The notes under the pieces are model-generated. The model was not told the origin of the DNA, did not search any database, and worked only from the letters and a program-made list of their open reading frames with translations. Below, in pieces: positions 1-7,685 of a DNA stretch of 64,000 nucleotides (positions within the stretch are counted from its first letter, which is position 1; the number at the start of each line of letters is the position of its first letter). Source of the stretch: Lachnospiraceae bacterium (GTDB taxonomy: Bacteria; Bacillota; Clostridia; Lachnospirales; Lachnospiraceae); assembly GCA_017396555.1 (NCBI GenBank), contig JAFQLS010000007.1, positions 28,196 to 92,195 of the forward strand. The letters are read 5' to 3'. The translations under genes were made by a program, and so were the position numbers.

Positions 1-399
1 TGCTATGCAGAGACTATTCTTTCGTCAGATACATCAAATGATGATAAATATGATGAGCTAGAAGAAATATATGATGATTTATATGAGGATGCGTGTGAAG
101 CAATATATGATGAAGTGTACGATGGTATTTTGGATGAAATATATGATTTGTTTTATGATGGAGTATTAGAAGAAAAAAGTGAAGATATAGATTATAAAGA
201 TTGGTTTGATGCACGATCTGATGAGTATGATTGGTGGAGTGATGCACGATCTGATGTTTATGATGAATGGTCAGATTGTAGAAAGGACGTATATAGATTT
301 TGGACAGATATGAGAAGCGATGTTTTTAAAGATGATATAGAAAAAGCATATGAGGAAATAGAAGAATTTAAAGCAGACATAGAAAAGCTAAAAAAATAA
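1..399 (+). CDS. Acidic Asp/Tyr-rich protein, C-terminal part (5' truncated by window edge)
   Basis: The frame is open from base 1 and ends with TAA at 397-399, so the gene begins outside the window; an internal GTG at 115 is an unlikely start because the same composition continues upstream. The visible 132 residues are very acidic and aromatic. The first half is rich in E/D-x-Y-D units; then comes a degenerate repeat around DARSDxYDxWSD (DARSDEYDWWSD, DARSDVYDEWSD, DMRSDVF). The last 25 residues look like an amphipathic Glu/Lys helix. I recognise no domain. It could be the tail of a surface or charge-rich structural protein. The reading frame is certain; the function is unknown. Confidence 0.7.
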   Translation, partial: CYAETILSSDTSNDDKYDELEEIYDDLYEDACEAIYDEVYDGILDEIYDLFYDGVLEEKSEDIDYKDWFDARSDEYDWWSDARSDVYDEWSDCRKDVYRFWTDMRSDVFKDDIEKAYEEIEEFKADIEKLKK

Positions 400-630
400 T
401 AGTTTTGAATATATGAAATTCAGATAAGTCCAAAAAGAAGATGCAACAACTAAAAAAATTTTGAAAAATTTAACATAATTTTTGAGTTGATAATAAAAAA
501 CTTAAACAACTTAAATTATTTTGGACAAAATTTGAGTTTCTATTTGAGTTCGTGAATATTTTTTAAGATTATTGTATATATAAAATATGCAAATCAACAG
601 GTCGATTTATGATTTGTAATAGTTTTCAAA

Positions 631-682
631 CAACAAAATACAGCTTTAAGAAGTGATGCCTTCCTAAAGCTGTATTTTGTTG
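631..682. terminator. Long hairpin terminator between convergent units
   Basis: An 18-bp perfect stem (631-648 with 665-682) is capped by a short inner GAAG/CTTC stem at 650-663. The A- and T-rich arm ends can supply a U-tract in either direction. It sits 28 bp beyond the stop of the reverse-strand kinase and about 230 bp beyond the stop of the left-edge gene. The rest of 400-709 is A+T-rich with nothing I can assign. Confidence 0.75.
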
Positions 683-709
683 TTTATTAAAGAAAGACTA
701 TGTATGATC

Positions 710-3709
710 CTAATTTATTTTAGTTTTTATCTGTGCTATTAGCTCAGCAGCATTATCAGACTCCAGATTAAGCACACAAATTGCTAATTTATCAAACAAA
801 TCTACTAACTCAGGTTCGTATTCAAATTGTTTAAGATATGCCATTAACTCATCTGATTTATCAATATCCATTTCCTCAAGAGCAACTGTTAATTCCTCAA
901 GTTTACTTATTATTTCTGAAATGTCTTCAATAGGTATCAGCTGTACTTCCTCTTTGTACATAGAAAGCTTATCTTTATAGCTTCTCCATTCTTCCAGGAA
1001 GGTTGGAGTCATATATTTTATTACTTCAAGTTTGCCGTCCTTTGCCGCATATTCTAATGTCTTAGCCATTCCGCTTAACATAATAGCACCAATATAAGCG
1101 GCAGAACTCTTCATGGCATGAACTTTAATTCTGTAGGAATCTAACATTTCGGTGTTATCTTCTGCATATTCCCAATAATATTCCAGATAATCTGCTTCGG
1201 AATCAATTGTGTTATAAAAGTTTTTGACAGTGATTTCAAGAGTTTCTTTGTCTGGCATATTAGCCAGGGCAAATGACCAGTTAATACCATCAATTTCTGG
1301 AAAACTGTTTATATCTTCTGGGTATGTTTTTTCAGAAGTTGTTGCATCTGTTATTTCTTCATACATTACTAATTCTTCAGGTAAATATTTGACAATCATT
1401 TCTTCAAGCTTTTCAATCTGAATTGGTTTAGTCAAAAATTCATTAAAGCCTTCGTTTAGATACATTTCTTTGGCACCTGAAATTGCATTGGCAGTAAGTG
1501 CCACAATAGGTACATTTTCACAAGCATGTCCAGACATGTTTTTAATTCTGTGCAGTGTTTCAATACCATCCATTTCAGGCATCATATGGTCAAGGAAAAT
1601 GATATCATAGTGAATATCTTTGATTTTTTCAAGACATTCCATACCACTTTCAGCTTCGTCTATTTTAACCTTTGTTTCTTTTAAAAGACTCATGAATACT
1701 TTACGATTAATCATATTGTCATCAACTACAAGTAGTTTAGCTTCAGGTGCCACAAAGGATGCAGCATATGAATATTGAGAAGATGAATTACTAATTCTTT
1801 CTTCTAAATTACCAATAGGTTCCTTATCAATCACTTGCTGCTTAAGTACAAAGGAGAACTTAGAACCTTTTCCGTATACACTTTCAACCTTGAGTTCGCT
1901 ATCCATAAGCTTAAGAAGTTGTAAGGTGATACTCATTCCAAGTCCGGTTCCTTCAATGTTTCTATTTCTTTCTTCTTCAATTCTTTCAAATCTTTCAAAT
2001 AATTTTGATAAGTCTTCCTCTTTAATACCTATACCTGTATCTTCAACTTCAAAAAAGATATTTACATAATCACCGTCTATAGTTCCGTCTACTGTAAGTG
2101 TTATGCCACCTTCTTTAGTGTATTTTACAGCATTTGTTAAAAGATTTACCAGAATCTGTCTGATTCTAATTTCATCACCATACACTTTGTGTGGAAGGTT
2201 TGGATTAACATTAACCTTCATACCTAAATCTTTGTCTTTAGCCTTTACCATAATCATAGTAACAACGTCATGTATTATGCTGCTGAATTCATATTCAACA
2301 GGAATGATTTCCATTTTACCGGATTCTATCTTAGAAAAATCCAAAATGTCATTTATGAGATAGAGTAGTGTCTGGCTTGCGTTTTGGATATTCATTGCAT
2401 ATTCTTTGATGGATGAGTCTTTGCTTTCGCGAAGAATCATAGCATCCATTCCGAGGATTGCATTTATAGGAGTCCTTATTTCGTGAGACATATTTGCAAG
2501 AAACTTACCCTTTGCCTGATTAGAAAGTATTGCTGTTTGTTTTTCCTTTTCTATACTAAATATATCCTTCATTGTATTTATAAATGAAATGATAAGAACT
2601 AATACCATTGCTACTGCAATTATGGAACCGCTAAATTGTGTGGTCCATTTAAAATATAATACGATTTGAATTACGGCAGATAAGCATACGCCAAGTATAC
2701 CCAGCGCAACAAGTAAATAATCCTTTATTCTACCTATAATAACATCTCTTATCATTGTAAATGCCATTAATGCCATTGATGCACCAGCTATACTAACCAT
2801 AACAGTTATGGTATCAGAGAAATCTACAATATTTCTGACATGAAGTACTGTGCATACAACAAAGTCAATAATGCCGGCAGTTATTGCAACTAGATATGCC
2901 TTAGAATATCTTTCGGATTGAACCTGATTTAAATATAACATAAATGGTATTGCAAGAAGCATTACCATAAAAAAGGCCATATCACTTATTACGGATATAT
3001 TTGGAAAAATCATTTGTCTAAATACTGAATTGGCAATTATCCATATTGCTGCTAAAAAGATAGCCCATCCCAGATATTCCATTTCTACACTTTTACGGTA
3101 ACAAATTTTCAATGCAATACTTATCACAATACTCGCAAGTCCGAGAACTAATACAAATAAAGCGATAATTAGCTCAACCCCTCCTTTTTCAAATAAATAC
3201 TTAAAAATATCTATCATTTCCCCGTAAAAAATTTCATGTAAAACACCTGTATATGAAGTATCCGTACTTATTTCAACTCTGATGGTTTTTCCGGCATCTT
3301 CTGAATCAAGATGGACATATACATAAGCAACAGCACTAACACGACCAAATGGTCTTGTATCTTTTGTTGAATATTCCTGTCTTAATTCGTCATCTATGTA
3401 TATTTTCATTTCTTGTTTAGAGCTTCTAAAGCACATATATAAATTATCTTCAAGAACAGATGGTAAGACGTTTTCTATCACCATCGTCTGGTTACGCTCT
3501 ACCGGATTTTTACCCGGAAGTTCAGCAGGAACTGTTGTATCATCTTCCTTTATCCATATCCAACCCTCAGAAAAATCTGTACATCCAAAGGATGTATTTT
3601 GATTTTCAGCCGGTAAAAGCATTTCTCCCAGAATAAGGTAAAGACATACACCAACTGCTAACAAAACAAATATTATTTTAGAAATAAGTATACCTTTGTT
3701 TTTTTTCAT
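710..3709 (-). CDS. Hybrid sensor histidine kinase (7TM sensor, HisKA, HATPase, REC, Hpt)
   Basis: A 999-residue membrane phosphorelay protein. Residues about 8-28 form an N-terminal membrane segment, followed by an extracellular region to about 175 and a bundle of about seven hydrophobic helices to about 390, the plan of 7TMR-DISM-type sensors. The dimerisation box MSHEIRTPINAIL places the phospho-accepting His at 409. The kinase domain shows NLLTNAVKYT, DTGIGI and GTGLGMSI. A receiver domain starts near LLVVDDN with the phospho-Asp in FLDHMMPEMDG at 707. The C-terminal Hpt domain carries HAMKSSAAYIGA with His864. A complete His-Asp-His relay is therefore present in one chain. No DNA-binding regulator is adjacent, so its output and ligand cannot be read here. 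It is transcribed alone, away from thrS. Confidence 0.93.
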   Translation of the reverse strand: MKKNKGILISKIIFVLLAVGVCLYLILGEMLLPAENQNTSFGCTDFSEGWIWIKEDDTTVPAELPGKNPVERNQTMVIENVLPSVLEDNLYMCFRSSKQEMKIYIDDELRQEYSTKDTRPFGRVSAVAYVYVHLDSEDAGKTIRVEISTDTSYTGVLHEIFYGEMIDIFKYLFEKGGVELIIALFVLVLGLASIVISIALKICYRKSVEMEYLGWAIFLAAIWIIANSVFRQMIFPNISVISDMAFFMVMLLAIPFMLYLNQVQSERYSKAYLVAITAGIIDFVVCTVLHVRNIVDFSDTITVMVSIAGASMALMAFTMIRDVIIGRIKDYLLVALGILGVCLSAVIQIVLYFKWTTQFSGSIIAVAMVLVLIISFINTMKDIFSIEKEKQTAILSNQAKGKFLANMSHEIRTPINAILGMDAMILRESKDSSIKEYAMNIQNASQTLLYLINDILDFSKIESGKMEIIPVEYEFSSIIHDVVTMIMVKAKDKDLGMKVNVNPNLPHKVYGDEIRIRQILVNLLTNAVKYTKEGGITLTVDGTIDGDYVNIFFEVEDTGIGIKEEDLSKLFERFERIEEERNRNIEGTGLGMSITLQLLKLMDSELKVESVYGKGSKFSFVLKQQVIDKEPIGNLEERISNSSSQYSYAASFVAPEAKLLVVDDNMINRKVFMSLLKETKVKIDEAESGMECLEKIKDIHYDIIFLDHMMPEMDGIETLHRIKNMSGHACENVPIVALTANAISGAKEMYLNEGFNEFLTKPIQIEKLEEMIVKYLPEELVMYEEITDATTSEKTYPEDINSFPEIDGINWSFALANMPDKETLEITVKNFYNTIDSEADYLEYYWEYAEDNTEMLDSYRIKVHAMKSSAAYIGAIMLSGMAKTLEYAAKDGKLEVIKYMTPTFLEEWRSYKDKLSMYKEEVQLIPIEDISEIISKLEELTVALEEMDIDKSDELMAYLKQFEYEPELVDLFDKLAICVLNLESDNAAELIAQIKTKIN

Positions 3710-3804
3710 GATTCATCACCCCGTAAATATTGTATTTTGAAATAAGTATAAAATTATTATAACTATTTTGTGGGGGAAGGTCAAATTATATAGGGTGTTT
3801 TTTG

Positions 3805-3833
3805 TTGACAATAAGAAAATGTTATGCTAAAAT
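3805..3833 (+). promoter_or_regulatory. SigA-type promoter of the thrS T-box transcript
   Basis: TTGACA at 3805-3810 and TAAAAT at 3828-3833 are separated by 17 bp. The predicted start near 3840 falls just before the T-box Stem I sequence. Confidence 0.8.
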
Positions 3834-3839
3834 CCACTA

Positions 3840-4096
3840 CAATAACATAAGAAAAGCGATGACGGAAAAAAGTAGTTTAGAAGGAAGCATCCAGAGAGAA
3901 TAGCAAATGGTGGAAGCTATTTATGTGTAAACTAGACGAAAACCATTCCAGAGCTGTAATGCCGAAGTTAGTAAGTGTTGCCGTATGCCTGCGTTAAAGG
4001 ATAGGATTTAATAGAATCTGAAGTGAAAAGTTAAGGTGGAACCGTGCTAAATGCACCCTTAAGACTATTTTATTATGGTCTTGTGGGTGCTTTTTT
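3840..4096 (+). ncRNA. T-box riboswitch (threonine specifier) upstream of thrS
   Basis: A tRNA-sensing leader. The T-box core AGGTGGAACCGTG lies at 4034-4046. Stem I can be followed: TAGTTTA near 3870 pairs with TAAACTA at 3928-3934, AATAGC pairs with GCTATT, and the AGAG and GGTGGAAGC distal-loop elements lie between. Immediately 3' is GAAAACCATTCCAGAG, the usual form of a specifier region, giving codon ACC (Thr) at 3942-3944. The antiterminator pairs TTAAGGTG (4031-4038) with CACCCTTAA (4054-4062). The competing terminator pairs 4053-4065 with 4078-4090, followed by T6. Uncharged tRNA-Thr should favour antitermination and raise ThrRS synthesis. Confidence 0.93.
4053..4096 (+). terminator. 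T-box intrinsic terminator
   Basis: GCACCCTTAAGAC pairs with GTCTTGTGGGTGC and is followed by TTTTTT at 4091-4096. The 5' arm is shared with the antiterminator, the usual switch arrangement. Confidence 0.85.
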
Positions 4097-4140
4097 ACTT
4101 TATAGAAAGACCTTGTTAAAAGGCTTTCTATAAAGTAAAA
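4093..4140 (+). repeat. 17-bp perfect inverted repeat between T-box terminator and thrS RBS
   Basis: TTTTACTTTATAGAAAG (4093-4109) is exactly complementary to CTTTCTATAAAGTAAAA (4124-4140), with a small inner CCT/AGG pair. The 5' arm overlaps the T-tract of the T-box terminator, so this hairpin could form only on read-through RNA and would end about 60 nt before the RBS. It has no T-run of its own, so I do not call it a terminator. Confidence 0.7.
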
Positions 4141-4211
4141 AGTGCTCCGCAAGGATGCGCTATCTTATGTTGTTACCTAAAAAAATGAAGAATAGAAAGG
4201 AGCAACAAATT

Positions 4212-5969
4212 ATGAAGGTGCTAAGAAGAAATGGAGAAATTATTGAAGTGAATTTTGAAGATCAGGAGGGTAAAAAAGCATTTTGGCATACAAGTGCACA
4301 TGTGCTTGCACAGGCTGTAAAGCGTTTGTATCCTGAAACAAAATGTGCAATAGGTCCGGCAATTGAAAACGGATTTTATTATGATTTTGAGTTTGCATTT
4401 TCATTTTCAGAAGATCATTTGAAGGAAGTTGAAGATGAAATGAGAAGGATTGTTAAAGAGTCTTTATCATTACAGGTATTCGATAAATCAAAAGAAGAGG
4501 CATTAAGTTTTATGGCAGAGGCGAGTGAAAAGTATAAGATAGAATTAATTGAAGAACTGCCTGACTCAGAGATAATTAGTTTTTATAAGCAAGGAGAATA
4601 TGAGGAATTTTGTGCTGGACCACACATTTCTAATGTATGCCTGATTAAGGCAATCAAGCTTTTATCAGTGGCGGGTGCATATTGGAGAGGAAATGAAAAC
4701 AATTCAATGCTTACGAGAATATATGGTATATCTTTCCCGAAAGCATCGCAGTTAGAAGAATATTTGCATATGGTTGAAGAGGCAAAGGAAAGAGACCATA
4801 GGAAGCTAGGAAAGGAACTGGGAATATTTACGATTTTTGATGAGGGGCCAGGATTACCGGTATTTTTACCAAAGGGTATGGTTCTTAAAAATATTTTGGT
4901 TGACTACTGGAGAAAAATTCATCGAAGAGATGGATATGTAGAAATTTCTACGCCGATTATGTTGGAAAGAAGTCTTTGGGAAACGTCAGGACATTGGGAT
5001 TTCTATAGAGATTCCATGTACTCTCTTAAGGTAGAGGATGAGGACTATGCAATAAAGCCAATGAGTTGTCCGGGCGGAATGCTGGTCTACAAATTAGAAC
5101 CTAGGTCATATAAAGAACTTCCTATGAGAATAGGAGAGCTTGGACTTGTACATCGTAATGAAAAATCAGGAGCGCTACATGGTCTTATGAGAGTTCGTTC
5201 TTTTACGCAGGATGATGCACATATTCTTATGCGAGAAGATCAGGTGATGGATGAAATACAAGGAGTTATGCGTTTGATTGATGAGGTATATCAGAAGTTT
5301 GGGTTCTCTTATGAGATTGAATTGTCAACGAGACCAGAGCATTCAATTGGTAGTGATGAGGATTGGGAGCTTGCTACAGTTGCACTTGAAAGGGCTGTTC
5401 AGGGAATGGGAAAATCTTATGTTGTAAATGAAGGGGATGGAGCATTTTATGGACCAAAGCTAGATTTTCATTTAAAGGATTCAATAGGTAGAACGTGGCA
5501 ATGTGGGACGATTCAGCTTGATTTCCAGCTTCCACAGAGATTTAATATTGATTATATTGGTGCAGACGGAGAAAAGCATCGTCCAATAATGCTTCATAGA
5601 GTTGTGTTTGGTTCGATTGAACGTTTTATAGGTATTTTAATTGAACATTATGCAGGTAAATTTCCATCATGGATTGCACCTATTCAGGTTAAGATTCTAT
5701 CTGTCTCTGATAAATATAATGATTATGCAAAACAAGTGGCTGAATATCTTAATGAGAAGGATATACGAGTAGAAGTTGATAATAGAAGTGAGAAATTAGG
5801 TTATAAGATTCGTGAGGCTCGAATGGATAAGGTTCCATATATGATTATTGTAGGCGAAAATGAGATGAACAATGGTTCTGTTTCAGTAAGACAAAGAGAT
5901 GGGGATAAGGATAATCAGGAGCTTGGTGAAATGAAAATTGAGGAGTTTGTAGGGAGGATTTCCAGATAA
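4212..5969 (+). CDS. thrS: Threonyl-tRNA synthetase lacking the TGS domain
   Basis: Charges tRNA-Thr. I choose ATG 4212 because AAGGAGC lies just upstream; an in-frame ATG at 4155 has no RBS and would add 19 unrelated residues. The 585-residue product begins almost directly with the editing domain (HTSAH near residue 30; YEEFCAGPHISN near 135), so the N-terminal TGS domain of longer ThrRS enzymes (E. coli about 640 residues) is absent. The class II core follows with CPGGMLVYK, the motif-2 region RIGELGLVHRNEKSGALHGLMRVRSFTQDDAH (given here in two overlapping stretches: RIGELGLVHRNEKSG and ALHGLMRVRSFTQDD), HRPIMLHRVVFGSIERF, and a C-terminal anticodon-binding domain. It is controlled by the upstream T-box. 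The 53-bp direct repeat starts inside its last codons. Confidence 0.95.
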   Translation: MKVLRRNGEIIEVNFEDQEGKKAFWHTSAHVLAQAVKRLYPETKCAIGPAIENGFYYDFEFAFSFSEDHLKEVEDEMRRIVKESLSLQVFDKSKEEALSFMAEASEKYKIELIEELPDSEIISFYKQGEYEEFCAGPHISNVCLIKAIKLLSVAGAYWRGNENNSMLTRIYGISFPKASQLEEYLHMVEEAKERDHRKLGKELGIFTIFDEGPGLPVFLPKGMVLKNILVDYWRKIHRRDGYVEISTPIMLERSLWETSGHWDFYRDSMYSLKVEDEDYAIKPMSCPGGMLVYKLEPRSYKELPMRIGELGLVHRNEKSGALHGLMRVRSFTQDDAHILMREDQVMDEIQGVMRLIDEVYQKFGFSYEIELSTRPEHSIGSDEDWELATVALERAVQGMGKSYVVNEGDGAFYGPKLDFHLKDSIGRTWQCGTIQLDFQLPQRFNIDYIGADGEKHRPIMLHRVVFGSIERFIGILIEHYAGKFPSWIAPIQVKILSVSDKYNDYAKQVAEYLNEKDIRVEVDNRSEKLGYKIREARMDKVPYMIIVGENEMNNGSVSVRQRDGDKDNQELGEMKIEEFVGRISR

Positions 5970-6011
5970 TATTTAAGTGATACGAATAGTATCGTATATG
6001 TGCCGCATCGT
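5959..6011 (+). repeat. 53-bp direct repeat, copy 1 (att-like, covers thrS stop)
   Basis: Runs from TTTCCAGATAATATTTAAG to ATGTGCCGCATCGT and matches copy 2 at 8788-8840 at 49 of 53 positions by hand alignment. It includes the last codons and stop of thrS. Such a duplication at the 3' end of a housekeeping gene is what site-specific integration leaves behind, but no integrase is present, so the att interpretation is inference. Confidence 0.7.
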
Positions 6012-6057
6012 GATATAATTAAATAGATGTTAGAAATTTAGTGGAGAGGTGAAGTAT

Positions 6058-6528
6058 ATGAGATTTCGTACGCTTGAAATTAGTAGTGCGGCAGAAATAC
6101 ACATAAAAGAGAGACAATTAGAGATTACAACAGACGATGGAGTTGTAGTTGTGCCTATAGAGGACTTGAATCAGATTATGGTACATGGCGCAAATATAAG
6201 ACTTTCTACAATGGATTTGTCTATTTTATGTCAAAATAAGGTCGCATTGATGACACTGGATGACAGATATTTACCGACAGCTATTGTGTTGTCTTTTGAA
6301 GGTCATACGAGGCAGTCAAAATTGATGCATGCACAAGTTAATGCTGCGCATAAAAAATATATGGAGTTATGGATTGATATTATTAAGCAAAAGATAACCA
6401 ATCAATCAAGAGGTTTGTCTATTATGGGCTTGGACGGTGCAGAAAGAATCGCAGAATATGTAGCAATGGTTGATGAGGAAAGTGTAGATTATTGTGAATC
6501 ATTAGCTGCTAAAGAGTATTTTTCATAG
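6058..6528 (+). pseudogene. cas1: Truncated Cas1 (type II-like), N-terminal half only
   Basis: Cas1 integrates spacers into CRISPR arrays as a complex with Cas2. Residues 1-80 give the N-terminal beta domain (RTLEISSAAEIHIKERQLEI, PIEDLNQIMVHGANIRLS, ALMTLDDRYLPT); the linker and first helices follow (VNAAHKKYMELWIDIIKQKI), then DYCESLAAKEYF, which supplies the first catalytic Glu. A TAG ends it after about 156 residues, whereas Cas1 is normally near 290; the His and Asp/Glu metal ligands of the C-terminal half are missing. No cas9, cas2 or repeat array is in the window. ATG 6058 has GGAGAGG in front; a GTG at 6049 is the alternative. Remnant status is strongly supported. Confidence 0.85.
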
Positions 6529-6551
6529 TGTGGAAAATCACGGTTGAATGA

Positions 6552-6800
6552 TGCAACAAAATGGAGCATTGTTCAACAGAAAATCATGGATTTAGATATA
6601 CACAGATGTACGGTAAAGCTCGAATGGAAATGAAAGTCGGGTTGACCTTTGCGTGTATGAATTTAAAGAAACTAGCGAAAATAGTACATAAAAGAAGTAA
6701 TTTAGATGGTGCTTGTTCGTCTATCTTTAAGCTTGTCGATAATTTAATGGATATACAAAGTGTAAATAAAAGAAAAGTGGCGCTTGTACTTGTGTCCTAA
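6552..6800 (+). pseudogene. IS1182-type transposase, C-terminal remnant
   Basis: The frame reads HGFRYTQMYGKARMEMKVGL followed by TFACMNLKKLAKI, which matches the typical end of IS1182-family DDE transposases (HGxRYTxYRGLxKV...FACMNLKKLA). Everything upstream, including the catalytic core, is missing. The DNA after the stop, with a GTCTACAGTCTGA sequence at 6810-6822, probably includes the old IS end. The fragment lies directly behind the broken cas1, so an IS insertion followed by deletion is a plausible cause of the cas1 loss. Confidence 0.75.
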
Positions 6801-6822
6801 CACCACTTTGTCTACAGTCTGA

Positions 6823-6839
6823 ATCCGGCTATGCCGGAT
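6823..6839. repeat. ATCCGGC-TAT-GCCGGAT palindrome, copy 1
   Basis: A 7-bp perfect inverted repeat with a 3-nt loop. The core CCGGCTATGCCGG recurs at 7464-7476 in the same orientation, so the two copies bracket the YefM-YoeB genes. Confidence 0.7.
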
Positions 6840-6860
6840 AATAATAATTAAAAGAAATAA

Positions 6861-6909
6861 TTGACGTACAGAAAAATGTACGTTATAATAAAAGTACAGA
6901 AATATGTAC
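6861..6909 (+). promoter_or_regulatory. yefM-yoeB promoter with two operator palindromes
   Basis: TTGACG (6861-6866) and TATAAT (6884-6889) are spaced by 17 bp. Two matching palindromes of the form GTACA-N6-TGTAC lie at 6866-6881, inside the promoter spacer, and at 6894-6909, just past the -10. YefM-type antitoxins are known to recognise TGTACA-centred sites, so both are likely autorepression operators for the YefM-YoeB complex. Confidence 0.82.
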
Positions 6910-6928
6910 TTAAAAAGGAGATGAGGAT

Positions 6929-7195
6929 ATGTTAGCAGTAAACTATACAAATCTACGTGATAATATGAAAAGTTATATGGATAGGATTACAGAAGATTAT
7001 GAAACTGTAATAGTAACAAGAAAAGATAACAAAAATGTTGTTATGCTATCTCAGGAATCCTATAATAATCTGATGGAAAATATTCATGTTATGGGTAACA
7101 AATCAAATTTTGATTGGTTAATGGAATCAAAAGCACAGTTGGAAAATGGAAATATATCAGTCCGTGATCTTGTTGAGGTAGATTCTGATGAATAA
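6929..7195 (+). CDS. yefM: Antitoxin of the Phd/YefM family
   Basis: An 88-residue antitoxin. The N-terminal DNA-binding fold is clear (AVNYTNLRDNMKSYMDRITE, then ETVIVTRKDNKNVVMLSQESYNNL), and the acidic C-terminal tail would wrap the toxin. ATG 6929 follows AAAAGGAGATGAG. The stop overlaps the toxin start by 8 bp, giving translational coupling with more antitoxin than toxin. It should repress its own promoter through the two GTACA-N6-TGTAC palindromes. It is intact although its neighbourhood is full of gene fragments, as expected for a selfish module. Confidence 0.93.
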   Translation: MLAVNYTNLRDNMKSYMDRITEDYETVIVTRKDNKNVVMLSQESYNNLMENIHVMGNKSNFDWLMESKAQLENGNISVRDLVEVDSDE

Positions 7196-7451
7196 GATTT
7201 TTACAAGTAATGGATGGAAGGATTATACCTATTGGCAAACAGAAGATAGAAAGACTCTAAAAAAAATAAATCAGCTAATAGAAGACATCTGCAGAAATGG
7301 AAACGAAGGAATAGGTAAGCCAGAACCTCTTACGGGAAACTTGTTAGGCTATTGGAGTAGGCGTATTAATGACAAGGATAGACTTATATATAAGATAGAT
7401 GAAAGTAATGTATATATCTTAGCCTGTAGATATCATTATGGGGATAAATAA
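7188..7451 (+). CDS. yoeB: YoeB-family ribosome-dependent mRNA interferase toxin
   Basis: An 87-residue toxin that in E. coli binds the ribosomal A site and cuts mRNA. The sequence aligns with E. coli YoeB almost without gaps: KINxLIxDIxRN, GKPEPLxxNLxGYWSRRI, RLIYxI and the C-terminal ACRYHY. The functional residues fall at the E. coli numbers: Glu46, Arg65, His83 and Tyr84. All are present, so the toxin looks active. It is the second gene of the yefM-yoeB operon. A CCGGC-TAT-GCCGG hairpin lies just after the stop. Confidence 0.95.
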   Translation: MNKIFTSNGWKDYTYWQTEDRKTLKKINQLIEDICRNGNEGIGKPEPLTGNLLGYWSRRINDKDRLIYKIDESNVYILACRYHYGDK

Positions 7452-7463
7452 CACACATAAAAT

Positions 7464-7476
7464 CCGGCTATGCCGG
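7464..7476. repeat. CCGGC-TAT-GCCGG palindrome, copy 2
   Basis: Second copy of the hairpin found at 6823-6839, with the same ATCCGGCTATGCCGG core, placed 13 bp after the yoeB stop. Confidence 0.65.
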
Positions 7477-7565
7477 TCTATCATAAACTTGGTTTTACAG
7501 ATACAGATGTGGCGCAAGTAATAAATGGCTTAAGATTTACGCGATGGTCTATAAAATGTAAATGA
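7470..7565 (+). pseudogene. Possible 31-codon gene remnant
   Basis: In this frame the DNA reads YHKLGFTDTDVAQVINGLRF and ends TRWSIKCK-stop. It looks protein-like (helix-forming, mixed charge) but has no RBS, and its only ATG lies inside the palindrome, so it is probably the tail of a gene whose front was lost when the TA module arrived. I cannot name the family. Confidence 0.3.
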
Positions 7566-7579
7566 TAAATTCAGTAAAT

Positions 7580-7609
7580 ATCAATATAAATCAATACGTA
7601 TCAATATAT
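7580..7609. repeat. Three 10-bp iteron-like tandem repeats
   Basis: ATCAATATAA, ATCAATACGT and ATCAATATAT follow each other without gaps, sharing ATCAATA at exactly one helical turn. Phased iterons of this type are bound by replication initiators or regulators. No rep gene is present, so their role is open. Confidence 0.5.
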
Positions 7610-7685
7610 CCGCTTATAAAGTAATGGAAATGTTTAAGGAATTTTCAGTTTTTTTAATGTTTTTTTTTAACAGTTAATACAAAAA

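Noticed and set aside
5991-6019. A promoter for the cas1 fragment within the direct repeat
   Set aside because: TATAAT exists at 6014-6019, but no -35 box lies at the right distance, and the gene is broken.
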